Source: UBA5859 sp041940025 (GTDB lineage: Bacteria > Pseudomonadota > Gammaproteobacteria > UBA5859). Taken from it: a DNA stretch of 64,000 nt. This document shows positions 8,047-16,639 of this stretch, piece after piece. Below the pieces are notes generated by a model, which saw only the letters and a list, made by a program, of their open reading frames with translations, was not told the DNA's origin and ran no database searches. A program made the position numbers and the translations under genes. Each line of letters begins with the position of its first letter. Position 1 is the stretch's first letter. Location of the stretch: NCBI GenBank assembly GCA_041940025.1, contig JBGTSY010000007.1, forward strand, positions 80,968 through 144,967, read 5' to 3'.

Positions 8047-9630
8047 TTATTCTGCTAATACGTTTTTAACAACCTCTGTGAGTTGATGATACAGATATGG
8101 TTTCTGAATAAAACCCGCCAAGCCTTTTCCGGCAAATTGATTAATTGCCGTTTGTTCGTTATAGCCGCTCGTCAATATGGTGGGTACGCTATCGTCAATA
8201 CGCCTTAATTCCCGAAATGTCTCTACGCCGTTCATTTTCGGCATAGTCATATCGAGCATAACGACAGAGATATCTTTATGGTGCTCACGAAAAACTGCCA
8301 CGCCTTGCTCTCCATCAACTGCCAGGAGCACTTGAAAACCCATTTTCTTGAACATCTCACGAGAGAGCTTGCGTACCTGCTCTTCGTCATCAATAATCAA
8401 TACTGTCCCTGTGCTCTTCCAATCTTTATTAATAGTGCCAAACTTATGGACAGTCTCGGCGCTATTGCTCACTACTGGGAACAAAATCTTAAAGGTACTG
8501 CCTTTGTTGGGCTCACTATATACTTTTATCACGCCTTTGTGGCCCAGAACAATTCCCAGAATAGCGGATAAACCTAATCCTCTACCGGTAAATTTAGTGG
8601 TAAAAAAGGGATCAAATATGCGCTCTTTGGTGGCTGCATCCATACCGATTCCAGAATCGGCAACCTCTAGATATACAAACCGGCCCTCTCCGAGTCCACT
8701 ATTTTGAAATGTCTCTACAAGATAATCTTGATCACAATACATAGAGCCAATTGTGATCGAGATCTGTCCCACATCTTCACCTATAGCTTCAGCAGCATTG
8801 ACAATAAGATTTAAAATCACCTGTCGGATCTGGGCCACATCACCCTCAATCGCAGGGATATCCGACTCGAAGTGGTAACTTAAGGAACATTTTTTTGATA
8901 TCGACACGTCCAACAAACGTCCCATATCTTCTACTACTTCCTGTAGGTTCAATGGCTGGATGATGAATTTGCCTTTTCCAGAGTATGCCAACATTTGCCG
9001 AGTCAGTTCAGAGGCTTGCTTCACGCCTTTTACTAACTCTTCAATATAAAGGTAGGCGTCACTCTCTGGCGGTGTCGAGACTTTTGCCAAGTCTGCATAT
9101 CCCAAGATACCAGTTAAGATGTTGTTAAAATCATGGGCGATGCCACCCGCCAAAATGCCTAAACTCTCCATCTTTTGCGCTTGTTGTAACTGCTCGTCCA
9201 ACAGTTTTCGGTCAGATTCCGCCTTAAGGCGTTCTGTAATATCTAGAATGATCGCTGCGCCAACCGCCTGGCCTCCATAAGTTGACGCCTGCAGATGTAC
9301 CTCTACCGGATATGTGGTTCCATCCTTTCTCTTGTGAACTGTTTCAAATATCAGAGATGTTTCACTACCACTGCGCAACGGTTCGATCATTGAATTAAAG
9401 GATGGCTCAGTGAAGTCCGGCTTTAAGTCAATAGGCGTCAATCCCCGTAACTCCTCCATGCTGTAGTTTAAATTCTCCCGAGCCGTACGATTGACATTGA
9501 TAAAATACAAGGAATGAAGATCAAAGACATAAATTTCATTTAGGGATTCCTCCACCAGGCGCGCCAAATCTAATGGGCTGGCGGAGTCATCAATATGCGG
9601 TTTTGAATCCTGACTAGATTGGTTGCTCAA
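8047..9630 (-). CDS. Soluble PAS/histidine kinase/receiver hybrid
   Basis: About 527 residues. Domains in order: PAS (about 25-140, with the PAC-like strand HKRKDGTTYPVEVHL), HisKA with phosphoacceptor box GIAHDFNNILTGILGYADLA near residue 170, HATPase_c with N box NLIVNAAEAIGE, G1 DSGIGM and G2 GRGLGLSAI, then a C-terminal receiver domain with VLIIDDEEQ, phosphoacceptor MLDMTMPKMNG and LTSGYN. The missing TM segments indicate a cytoplasmic sensor. HDFNN-type kinases followed by a receiver often relay to an unlinked phosphotransferase or regulator, and none is adjacent here. The TTG at 9630 is chosen because AGGAG sits 7 bp upstream; a TTG at 9654 is also in frame. Confidence 0.88.
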   Translation of the reverse strand: MSNQSSQDSKPHIDDSASPLDLARLVEESLNEIYVFDLHSLYFINVNRTARENLNYSMEELRGLTPIDLKPDFTEPSFNSMIEPLRSGSETSLIFETVHKRKDGTTYPVEVHLQASTYGGQAVGAAIILDITERLKAESDRKLLDEQLQQAQKMESLGILAGGIAHDFNNILTGILGYADLAKVSTPPESDAYLYIEELVKGVKQASELTRQMLAYSGKGKFIIQPLNLQEVVEDMGRLLDVSISKKCSLSYHFESDIPAIEGDVAQIRQVILNLIVNAAEAIGEDVGQISITIGSMYCDQDYLVETFQNSGLGEGRFVYLEVADSGIGMDAATKERIFDPFFTTKFTGRGLGLSAILGIVLGHKGVIKVYSEPNKGSTFKILFPVVSNSAETVHKFGTINKDWKSTGTVLIIDDEEQVRKLSREMFKKMGFQVLLAVDGEQGVAVFREHHKDISVVMLDMTMPKMNGVETFRELRRIDDSVPTILTSGYNEQTAINQFAGKGLAGFIQKPYLYHQLTEVVKNVLAE

Positions 9631-10191
9631 AGTGACACTCCTGGTTAGAAACAAGAGGGTTTTTTACCTTTATAACCACTCAGGGAGATAACAGAACTAC
9701 GTAAATGTAAATGATAACTTATCTAATTTTTGTCCCCTGCTATTCTTTTTTCACCGGTTTTTGTGTTGATTGCTCAAAAAATCTTATTTTTATTCTTTTG
9801 AAGCATAGATCAAATTTTTCGCTATTTCTAATCTATTATCCACCGCGCACTGCCATCAGGATACAGAATCAGTCTGTCCACCATGGTCTTTTTTTGTGTT
9901 AAATCGGGCACTTGGTAAAATACGACGTACAGTGACTATCTTATAGTCCGAAAATCGTCACACTCACTCATCCGTTCTCACTCTACACACGATTCTTGTA
10001 TCACTACCCCCAACAGCAATTCCGAGGAAGAATAGTGAATTCACCCATCCCTGCCTGGGCTAAATTCGGTTAAAATAGATGTATTTATCTCTTCTCTATC
10101 TCAATCCTTTAGTCAATTGGATAACGGAACGGAGTGGTGAAGAGCGTCAGTAGGCTAAGTATCAAATAATATTAAGAAAGTAGTGAATTAG
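9631..10191. other. Divergent intergenic region
   Basis: An AT-rich spacer carrying the promoters of the hybrid kinase (minus) and the alpha/beta hydrolase (plus). Short open frames here are rich in Phe, Ile and Tyr and lack ribosome sites. No operator recognised. Confidence 0.5.
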
Positions 10192-11094
10192 ATGTCCTCC
10201 TCACACCTGCAACGACAATCTCTAGCTGTCGACGACGGCAACCTCTCCTACCTCTGTAGCGAACCCAATGTACACCCGGTGAATATTCATCTGTTGCACG
10301 CAACCGGATTTAACGCACAGACCTATAGGCAACTTTTGGAGCCACTTTCCAAACACTTCAATGTCTATGCCTCAGATCTTCGCGGCCACGGGAAAAGTGA
10401 TGCACTGGCCGATCCCAGTCAGTTCCACTCTTGGGACATCTATCGCCAAGATTTCTATAAAATACTGCGCGAAATGGATCGCCCGACCTATCTCATTGGT
10501 CATTCAGTGGGATCGATTATCAGTATTGCCGGTGCAGCGAACTGTCCCCACATTGTGAAGGGGCTGATCTTGACCGAGCCCCTGATGTTTCCACCCGCTT
10601 TACAGCTCCTGATGAAGCAAAATAATGCGGAAAACAATCCAATGGTCATTGGTGCGCGCAAACGTAGAGCACAGTTTCCGTCCAAACAAGCGATGATAGA
10701 AAACTATATTGGCAAAGGCGCATTTAAGACCTGGCCCAGATCCTGGATTGAAGACTATGTAGACGGAGGGAGTCGAGAATTAGCAACCGGAGAGTGTCGA
10801 TTGACTTGTGAACCAGAATGGGAAGCCAAGTCTTTTCAAGTATCGGAAATCACACCTTGGGATCAGATTGCGACACTCGCGTGTCCAACAACGATCCTCT
10901 ATGGCGCCAGTGGTACTTCTACATGCAGTCCACTGGGTGTAGAAAAATACCTGGAGTTACAACCCGGAACCCGTGTCATTCAAGATCCCGAAGCCAGCCA
11001 CTTTCTTCCCATGGAGAATCCACAATTAGTCATTGATGAAGTCAAACGAATGGCGTTCGAAGCCTCGGATATCGATAGGGCATCTGTACAATAG
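10192..11094 (+). CDS. Alpha/beta hydrolase
   Basis: A 300-residue alpha/beta-hydrolase-fold enzyme without a signal peptide, so cytoplasmic. Seen: oxyanion-region HATGFNAQTY near residue 35, DLRGHGKSD near 62-70, nucleophile elbow GHSVGS (Ser about 104), a probable acid after LYGASGTS, and catalytic His in EASHFLPMENP near 275, all in the family order. Size and motifs fit the haloperoxidase/epoxide hydrolase-like esterase group. It precedes a LysE-type exporter by 113 bp with a small GC hairpin (GGCGCG/CGCGCC at 11159-11175) between them. Substrate unknown. Confidence 0.85.
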   Translation: MSSSHLQRQSLAVDDGNLSYLCSEPNVHPVNIHLLHATGFNAQTYRQLLEPLSKHFNVYASDLRGHGKSDALADPSQFHSWDIYRQDFYKILREMDRPTYLIGHSVGSIISIAGAANCPHIVKGLILTEPLMFPPALQLLMKQNNAENNPMVIGARKRRAQFPSKQAMIENYIGKGAFKTWPRSWIEDYVDGGSRELATGECRLTCEPEWEAKSFQVSEITPWDQIATLACPTTILYGASGTSTCSPLGVEKYLELQPGTRVIQDPEASHFLPMENPQLVIDEVKRMAFEASDIDRASVQ

Positions 11095-11207
11095 CGTTAC
11101 CTGAAACTAATTTGCAGGTACTTTTTCAACCCCTGAGTATTAACGGTTGGTGTAGATAGGCGCGGTATTCGCGCCTCAAACCAATTACCATGCATGAATA
11201 ATCGGTT

Positions 11208-11822
11208 ATGACTGTCACCAGTACACTGGCTCTACTATTCACCATGCTCGTATTAGCTCTAGCACCGAGTATCAGTGTGTTAACCGTATGCACACGCGCT
11301 ATCAGTTTTGGATTTCACCATGGCGCATTGACCGCCCTGGGTATTTTAACGGGAGATCTGATATTTATTGCTATCGCACTTTTTGGACTCTCCTACCTCA
11401 CCGAACAACTTAATGAGTCCATCACCTGGATTAAATTAGCGGGTGCGGCGTTTATTTTATGGATGGGTGTCTCCCTATGGCGCGCGCCACCCGCTCAAAA
11501 GAATACTGAGGTTTCCGCCTCTCACACGACTCTTTCCAGCTTCATGGCCGGATTAAGTATGACGCTTGTTGATACTAAAGCTATCGCCTTTTATATAGGA
11601 TTTTTTCCAGCATTCTTTGATGTAACCGTTCTTAGAACGAGTGATATTGCTATCATCTTTGTGGTGACCATTATCGCGGTAGGCGGCGCCAAGCTATTTT
11701 ATGCCTATTGGAGCGCACGTAGCGGAAATCTTATTCAATCTAAAATAGGCGACCGCTTAAATAGGCTAACAGGTATTTTATTGATGTTGATTGGTGCTAG
11801 TATTGTGCTGTCACTATTCTAA
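11208..11822 (+). CDS. LysE/RhtB family amino-acid exporter
   Basis: A 204-residue inner-membrane protein with about six hydrophobic helices. The N-terminal APSISVLTVCTRAISFGFHHG and the following GILTGDLIF match the LysE/RhtB family signature, and LAGAAFILWMGVSLWR with GLSMTLVDTKAIAFYIGFFPAF continue the pattern. Members export amino acids or homoserine lactone-like metabolites by proton exchange. Its stop codon overlaps the ATG of the next frame by 1 nt (TAATG), so it was co-transcribed with the amidohydrolase relic. Substrate is not predictable. Confidence 0.88.
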   Translation: MTVTSTLALLFTMLVLALAPSISVLTVCTRAISFGFHHGALTALGILTGDLIFIAIALFGLSYLTEQLNESITWIKLAGAAFILWMGVSLWRAPPAQKNTEVSASHTTLSSFMAGLSMTLVDTKAIAFYIGFFPAFFDVTVLRTSDIAIIFVVTIIAVGGAKLFYAYWSARSGNLIQSKIGDRLNRLTGILLMLIGASIVLSLF

Positions 11823-12653
11823 TGCGAGGTGCCAATAGACTGGCCATGGACTATCGCATACCTCAATTTGATGCCCATTTTCACATCATTGAACCGGGGT
11901 TTTCCCTTGTCCCAAACCAAGGTTGTCTACCGGAACATGACACTAGTAACGACTACCAACAGCAGATGACACCACTAGATACTGTCGGTAGCGCGGTGGT
12001 ATCGGCTTCATGTCAAGCATACGATCACGCTTACCTCATCCATGCGCTGACAATTCTCGGACCAAGCTATGTGGGTGTCATGCAACTTCATCCTCACACC
12101 AGCGATGCCACACTCATGCCGCTGAATCTATTGAGTGTTCGCGCTATTCGTTTCAATCTAAAACGAAGCAGTGACATCCCGTTCGATCAATTTATGCGAT
12201 TAGCAACTCGGGTTGATGAATGATTCGGTTGGCACACCGAACTCTATGTGGATTCAGATGTTCTAGAGGAACTTTTACCTCAACTTAAAGGCATTCCGAG
12301 AGTGTGCCTGGATCATTTCGGTCTGTCTAAGGGCGGATTCGATACCGTTGTTAAATTAGCTGAAGGCGACGCATACGTGAAGGCCAGCGGATCCTCAGGT
12401 GTAGACTTTTCAATTTCCTCAGCATTGAAGACGCTCTACGACGCCAATCCTAATGGTTTGATATTTGGCACTGATTTGCCTGGCACGCGCGCGCCACGTC
12501 CATTTTGTATCAAAGATGACGAAGTGATCCGAGAATCCTTTAGTCAATTAGACGGAAAGGATTTTATATAAAAACGCTATTAATCTAGACCAGCCAACAG
12601 TAGTTCCAAAGCAGATACATTGCTCTGAGATTAAACATAGCCACAAAACCTGA
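11822..12653 (+). pseudogene. Broken metal-dependent amidohydrolase (TIM-barrel)
   Basis: The frame starts DAHFHIIEPGF (metal-binding HxH of the amidohydrolase-2 family) and runs to an in-frame TGA at 12221-12223. It resumes directly as FGWHTELYVDSD, RVCLDHFGL, VKASG and FGTDLPGTRAPRP, the normal family sequence. It stops again at 12571, while a +1 frame continues the expected C-terminus as YKNAINL up to a stop at 12653. So there is one nonsense codon in mid-protein and one single-base insertion near residue 250. The metal ligands and the FGTDLP strand are all still present, which suggests recent inactivation. Family members hydrolyse lactones or decarboxylate aromatic acids. Sequencing error at either site is the main alternative. 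Confidence 0.75.
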
Positions 12654-13031
12654 GCTATTTTCATGTAACTGACCGAGGCGGGTTGGTTAGTTTTTATACA
12701 GCACCCCTCAGCTTGGTTTATTTTTTATAACCATCTCTAAAGTCCGCAACACGTAACGCCGACTAATTACTATGTGACACCTGCTTGAACTGTCGATTTC
12801 AGAAAATAAATAAGCTAAAAACCATTTCGATAGGAAAAGCGATTTTGTCCACTAAAAGAAGGTTTTCTAAAGGTGTGACACCTGTGCTGTGGCACATAAA
12901 AGTACAGCAGATTCTCTACAAGCTGAAATAGACAAAAAGACAACTCGCAGATGGCTTGCTGTTAAACGCGCCAGAGAAGAGAAGACTATCAATATACTCA
13001 TTTTTAGAAAAACAGTGTTATCGGGGCTCAC
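12654..13031. other. Intergenic region
   Basis: No gene seen. TGTGACACCTG occurs twice (about 12773 and 12873), the second within the palindrome GGTGTGACACC. This may be an operator, but two copies are little evidence. Confidence 0.4.
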
Positions 13032-13316
13032 ATGAAACACGCCTTATTGTCATTACCACTAATTGTTTGTTTAATGGGATTTACGACTGGCAATCGAACA
13101 CCACAAGGCTATTTTATTGCTGCCTTGGTAGATTCGCAGGTCACGCGAGCAAAACTTAGATGCGAAGAAACATCGGAACTATGCCCCATGGTAAAAGAAA
13201 ACTTAACGCTTCTTGCAACAGATATCGAAGCCTTGTGCGCGATGCGAAACACTACAGAGTGCCAGGGTTTGCTAGATTCATTAGATTATATTCACTCCGT
13301 ACTCATCACATTGTAG
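13032..13316 (+). CDS. Small secreted protein of unknown function
   Basis: A 94-residue protein I do not recognise. It starts with a typical signal peptide (MKHALLSLPLIVCLMGFTTG) and the mature part has four cysteines (in LRCEET, ELCPM, EALCAM and TECQG), which could form two disulfides in the periplasm. The helical pattern LLATDIEALCAM and LLDSLDYIHSVL suggests a compact helical fold. Only a weak GGGG ribosome site precedes the ATG. It stands alone between the amidohydrolase relic and a thioesterase. Confidence 0.55.
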   Translation: MKHALLSLPLIVCLMGFTTGNRTPQGYFIAALVDSQVTRAKLRCEETSELCPMVKENLTLLATDIEALCAMRNTTECQGLLDSLDYIHSVLITL

Positions 13317-13623
13317 TCTCACTCTCAGTTCTATACCTAACTGATAGCGCCTTGACCGCAGAATGCAATCAAGGCTGATAATCTTTTCAGGACTTCACTC
13401 CGTTCAAGTTGGCTGTTAACTAAACCATTGCACGCAAGTGACATCGCCCCAAAAGCCAACGCACTACCAAGCTACGCCACCAATGGCAAGGATATCTGTT
13501 TTCAACGGCACCAATTTCCAGATGGCGGAATGGCTCAGGAGCAGGTATGGTATGCACCTCTATTATTTGAAAAACAAAAAACTGCCAACACGAAAGTTGA
13601 TTTCACAAAAGAAGAAAAGCGAC

Positions 13624-14421
13624 ATGAAGTATTTATACGAAAAAAATGGAAACGTCTATACCCCTAGTGAACATGCCCTTGGACCTTGGGGACCAACCGC
13701 ACTCCATGGCGGCGCCACTGCTGGCCTCATGGGTCATGCGTTAGAGCTGGCATCTGATCGTGATGATCTCCAGTTCGCGCGTATGACACTGGATATGTTT
13801 CGGCCCGTTCCCTTATCTCCCCTCACTGTTGAAAGCCGAATAGTACGAGATGGAAAACGAATACAAATCATAGAGACCACTGTGATCGCCGCCGGTAAAG
13901 AAGTGGCTAAAGGCACTGGCCTCAAACTGAAGCAGACGGAGATTGAACTGCCTGACGGTGTCACTCTTGCCAGTGATACTCTCACTGATCCTGAACAGCT
14001 AGAAACCATGAGCATGATGGGTAGCACCAATCAGAGCAATTTACCCCCTGGCTTACACTATAATTTGCAGATGAAACGCATCAGCGGCTTTACCGCCAAA
14101 GGTGAAGGACAAGCCTGGTTTTATATGCCTCTAGAGGTAGTAAAAGATAAGCCCACCACACCCTTTGTACATATGTGTATGATTTCGGATTTTGGTAACG
14201 GTACCGGACAAATTTATGTAAAGAACAGTATGGGCTCTATTAATGCGGATATCAGTTTACATCTGCATCGCATCCCCACCGAAAAATGGATCGGTTTTGA
14301 TTCAAAAACTGAGATGCAATTAAACGGCGTGGGTATCATTCTCACAAAGTTATACGACACGAAGGGCCCCATAGGCCATATTTCTCAATGCGTGATGCCG
14401 CAAATGATGCAAAAAAAATAA
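13624..14421 (+). CDS. Thioesterase-like (hot-dog) family protein
   Basis: About 265 residues with the double hot-dog pattern of acyl-CoA thioesterases related to TesB/PF13622. ALGPWGPTALHGGATAGLMGHALE near residues 14-40 and MTLDMFRPVPLSPL near 56-69 match the first hot-dog helix and strand. The second half has VHMCMISDFGNG and a DISLHLHRIP strand matching the usual second copy. The frame is open upstream to a GTG at 13438, but those 62 residues are very Lys-rich, unlike the family, so the internal ATG is preferred. No neighbour fixes the substrate; a role in acyl-CoA hydrolysis is inferred. Confidence 0.75.
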   Translation: MKYLYEKNGNVYTPSEHALGPWGPTALHGGATAGLMGHALELASDRDDLQFARMTLDMFRPVPLSPLTVESRIVRDGKRIQIIETTVIAAGKEVAKGTGLKLKQTEIELPDGVTLASDTLTDPEQLETMSMMGSTNQSNLPPGLHYNLQMKRISGFTAKGEGQAWFYMPLEVVKDKPTTPFVHMCMISDFGNGTGQIYVKNSMGSINADISLHLHRIPTEKWIGFDSKTEMQLNGVGIILTKLYDTKGPIGHISQCVMPQMMQKK

Positions 14422-15129
14422 TCAATTTCAAAGAAGAGAACGGATTGTCTTTTAACAAATCCACATCATCAGGTGTGCATTCTTCTGTTTAGAATTGACC
14501 CATTATTTCATCCGTACTCATGGGTAGGTTCTTTAATTAATAGAATTGAAACCCTCTTGCCTTATCCAGATTAGATACATTCAGGATGCAAGTTAGGGCG
14601 AAGTTAACATTTAACGTGACGCATCATATCCATTAAAAATCTGTTTGGTCTTATTGAGCTTATCTATGGGAGATCACGCCTATGGATTTGGCGGCGGTCT
14701 CCCCCTCACCCAGCCCATTTTCGCCGTAGACGCCCGATTTCTTAGTCCGCTCGCACGTCCCGGTCAACGCTCAGGCAAAATTCTTGCCTACTTCAAATCG
14801 ATATAAATTTCGATGATGGAGGCTGTGAAAACACCAATTTTTAATTAAACCATCCGTCCATGCCATTTTTCCATGGACAACTGGCGTCCGGCAGCGCAAA
14901 AAATAGAGAAAAACCACCCCAAAGGACAATTTAATAGATTATTCGTTGACCAGTGGACTAAGCTGTATATAATTCAATTAGCTTGTAAGTATGCTGACTA
15001 TTTATGTAATACTTTTCGATTTCCATCAGTTAAGTCTTCGTTTTGATCTTCATAAGTAATTGCACGCTTCCTGCCGAAAAACGCCCAAACTCGGGCACAG
15101 ATAAAATTGTAAGATAGGATGTAATAAAC
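14422..15129. other. Intergenic region with structured GC-rich island
   Basis: No protein gene. The part next to the cold-shock gene is AT-rich and probably holds its promoter and 5' leader. A GC-rich stretch at about 14660-14880 contains several stem-loops and is listed separately. Confidence 0.5.
14668..14878. ncRNA. Candidate structured RNA element
   Basis: Three inverted repeats lie close together: GGGAGATC/GGTCTCCC (14668-14703, with an inner GCC/GGC pair), AGGCAA/TTGCCT (14773-14789, 5-nt loop) and GTCCATG/CATGGAC (14856-14878). The stretch is much more GC-rich than its flanks and encodes no protein. It could be a small RNA or a distal leader of the cold-shock gene. No terminator T tract and no known riboswitch motif was recognised. 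Confidence 0.22.
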
Positions 15130-15336
15130 ATGTCAAAAACCACAGGAACCGTAAAATGGTTCAACGAATCTAAAGGCTTTGGATTTATAGAGCAGGAGTC
15201 CGGGCCCGATGTGTTTGTGCACTTTAGTGCCATCACTGGTAGTGGATTCAAAACCTTGGCTGAAGGTCAAAAAGTAGAGTTCAATGTCACTCAAGGCAAA
15301 AAGGGCCCACAAGCTGAAGAAGTAGTTGTTCTTTAA
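15130..15336 (+). CDS. Cold-shock protein, CspA family
   Basis: A 68-residue single OB-fold nucleic-acid-binding protein. Seen: GTVKWFNESKGFGFI with RNP1 (KGFGFI), DVFVHFSAI with RNP2 (VFVHF), and the conserved EGQKVEF followed by GPQAEEV at the end. It binds single-stranded RNA and DNA as an RNA chaperone. The upstream AGGA is about 10 nt from the ATG and the AT-rich region before it leaves room for a long 5' leader as in cspA genes, though I did not recognise a cold box. A strong terminator lies 167 nt downstream. Whether it is cold-inducible or constitutive cannot be told. Confidence 0.95.
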   Translation: MSKTTGTVKWFNESKGFGFIEQESGPDVFVHFSAITGSGFKTLAEGQKVEFNVTQGKKGPQAEEVVVL

Positions 15337-15502
15337 TCTTGGAAAGTGCGCCAAAACTTAGTAAGTACTTCGATAAATCTATTAATAATTTCCCCTAATA
15401 GTCAGACAAGAAATGAAAAGATAAGGTTGCACACGCAATTATCATCTTAATGACTTCTTGGCAAAGGTATCGGTAAAACTTACAGGTTTTAACTTACCCA
15501 GA

Positions 15503-15560
15503 GGGAATGGTTCACTCTATGGCTGAAACAGCTTTGGTTTGAATCGTTCCCGGTTTTTTT
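15503..15560 (+). terminator. Rho-independent terminator downstream of csp
   Basis: A 12-bp stem (GGGAATGGTTCA with TGAATCGTTCCC, two G-U pairs) encloses a smaller GCTG-AAA-CAGC hairpin, followed after two bases by seven T (15554-15560). It functions on the plus strand and lies 167 nt after the cold-shock stop codon, giving that transcript a long 3' region. The minus strand has no T tract. Confidence 0.8.
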
Positions 15561-15587
15561 GTTTGTATCTTCCACTAAGCAAACAGT

Positions 15588-16250
15588 CTAGCTTTTTACT
15601 CCCATCATTAAAAACCCTGAAAACGCCGCATTAGAGGGGGACAAATTTTTGTCTACTAGTTTTTTGCTGTCGTTTATCAATTTTCGGTAACGCCGGTAAA
15701 ATTCCCAGGTAGGCGTTGGATGATACTGTAGATCCGTCAGCTCAAAATAACGAATAATATCCTTGGCTGTTGTCGGCTTTACGAAGACCTCTTTATTAGG
15801 CCTATAGTAAGCAGGAATAATGGTTATCAAACTCCACTTCGCTAACTTTTCAGTTTTTAACAGATCCACCATCGATTCAAAACCCGTACGCTGCGATCCA
15901 TGCAAGATTTCGATCAACGAATCTACCAAAAAGATCCTATCTTTCTCACTCNNNNNNNNNNGACAAATTTCATATGCGTTTTGCTCCCTGAGCTGAAAGT
16001 GGTGTGCCCGAAATTTGGGTTTTTCAAACATAGACACCATTGAGGATAGACTCACTACTTTAACCATGTTCTCCGCAGTGGCACGCACATTCAGACAGTT
16101 AGGTTTGGAAAAACACTCCTGAGTCATGGCAACCATTTTGTCCATTCGGTGTTTTTTACCAATTTCTACTAGCTTAGGATCTTGAAATCCACCGGGGTGA
16201 TCTGCCAAAAATGTTGCTTCCAGCTCTTTTAATCTATTTTTATCTAACAT
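15588..16250 (-). CDS. Unknown protein interrupted by an assembly gap
   Basis: I do not recognise this protein. The frame is about 220 residues but contains 10 N at 15952-15961, so four residues are unknown and the true length may differ; the frame stays open on both sides. It looks soluble, mixed alpha/beta and Lys-rich, with segments such as HRMDKMVAMTQECF, FLVDSLIEILHGSQRTGFESM and WEFYRRYRKLI. There is no signal peptide or TM helix. It is a lone gene, convergent with the cold-shock gene. If the gap hides a longer insert, this could be two fragments. Confidence 0.5.
   Translation of the reverse strand: MLDKNRLKELEATFLADHPGGFQDPKLVEIGKKHRMDKMVAMTQECFSKPNCLNVRATAENMVKVVSLSSMVSMFEKPKFRAHHFQLREQNAYEICXXXXSEKDRIFLVDSLIEILHGSQRTGFESMVDLLKTEKLAKWSLITIIPAYYRPNKEVFVKPTTAKDIIRYFELTDLQYHPTPTWEFYRRYRKLINDSKKLVDKNLSPSNAAFSGFLMMGVKS
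15952..15961. other. Assembly gap (10 N)
   Basis: Ten consecutive N inside the unknown gene. A round number of this kind is often a scaffold placeholder, so the real gap length may not be 10. Confidence 0.95.
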
Positions 16251-16639
16251 TTTCTACTTCTGTTGGGGATCCATCGGTTTAGAAACCGTCTATCCTGGTG
16301 TATGGCTCTTTTAGTTAAATGCAATCAGCTATTGTAGAAGTGTTCACTAGGGATCCAACTCTTAATTCTATAGAATTCTCCCAGACACCTGTATTGATTC
16401 AAAATGATGGATCCTAGGTGCATGGTGAATTGAGGCATCTAACCGGCAATCCCAAATGTGCCACCCATACTTATCAATGTTGATTTAATGTGACAGCGGG
16501 GCATTAATAACAGAATCATCACAAAAGCAGACATCCGATTCAAGACAGTGCAACCACCAATAAATACTCTATGAGAGATGACACTCTTTCATCTGTTTTT
16601 AACTGCGCAGAGTTAAATCAGACAAAGCATCGTAGATCA
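16251..16639. other. Intergenic region
   Basis: Upstream region of the unknown gene and downstream region of the DUF411 gene (both minus strand). I see no gene and no clear terminator. Confidence 0.5.

Noticed and set aside
9711..9902. 63-codon plus-strand frame in the kinase/hydrolase spacer
   Set aside because: Composition is that of AT-rich noncoding sequence and no ribosome site is present.
12221..12223. In-frame TGA as a selenocysteine codon in the amidohydrolase
   Set aside because: The position is not a catalytic or Cys position in the family, and a second lesion (frameshift) follows near the C-terminus. No selenocysteine insertion element was recognised.
12773..12885. Repeated TGTGACACCTG as a repeat family
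   Set aside because: Only two copies here, with partial likeness near 17572 and 57645. Too few and too variable to call.
13438..13623. N-terminal extension of the thioesterase from a GTG
   Set aside because: The 62 residues are Lys-rich, unlike the family, and the standard fold starts at the internal ATG.
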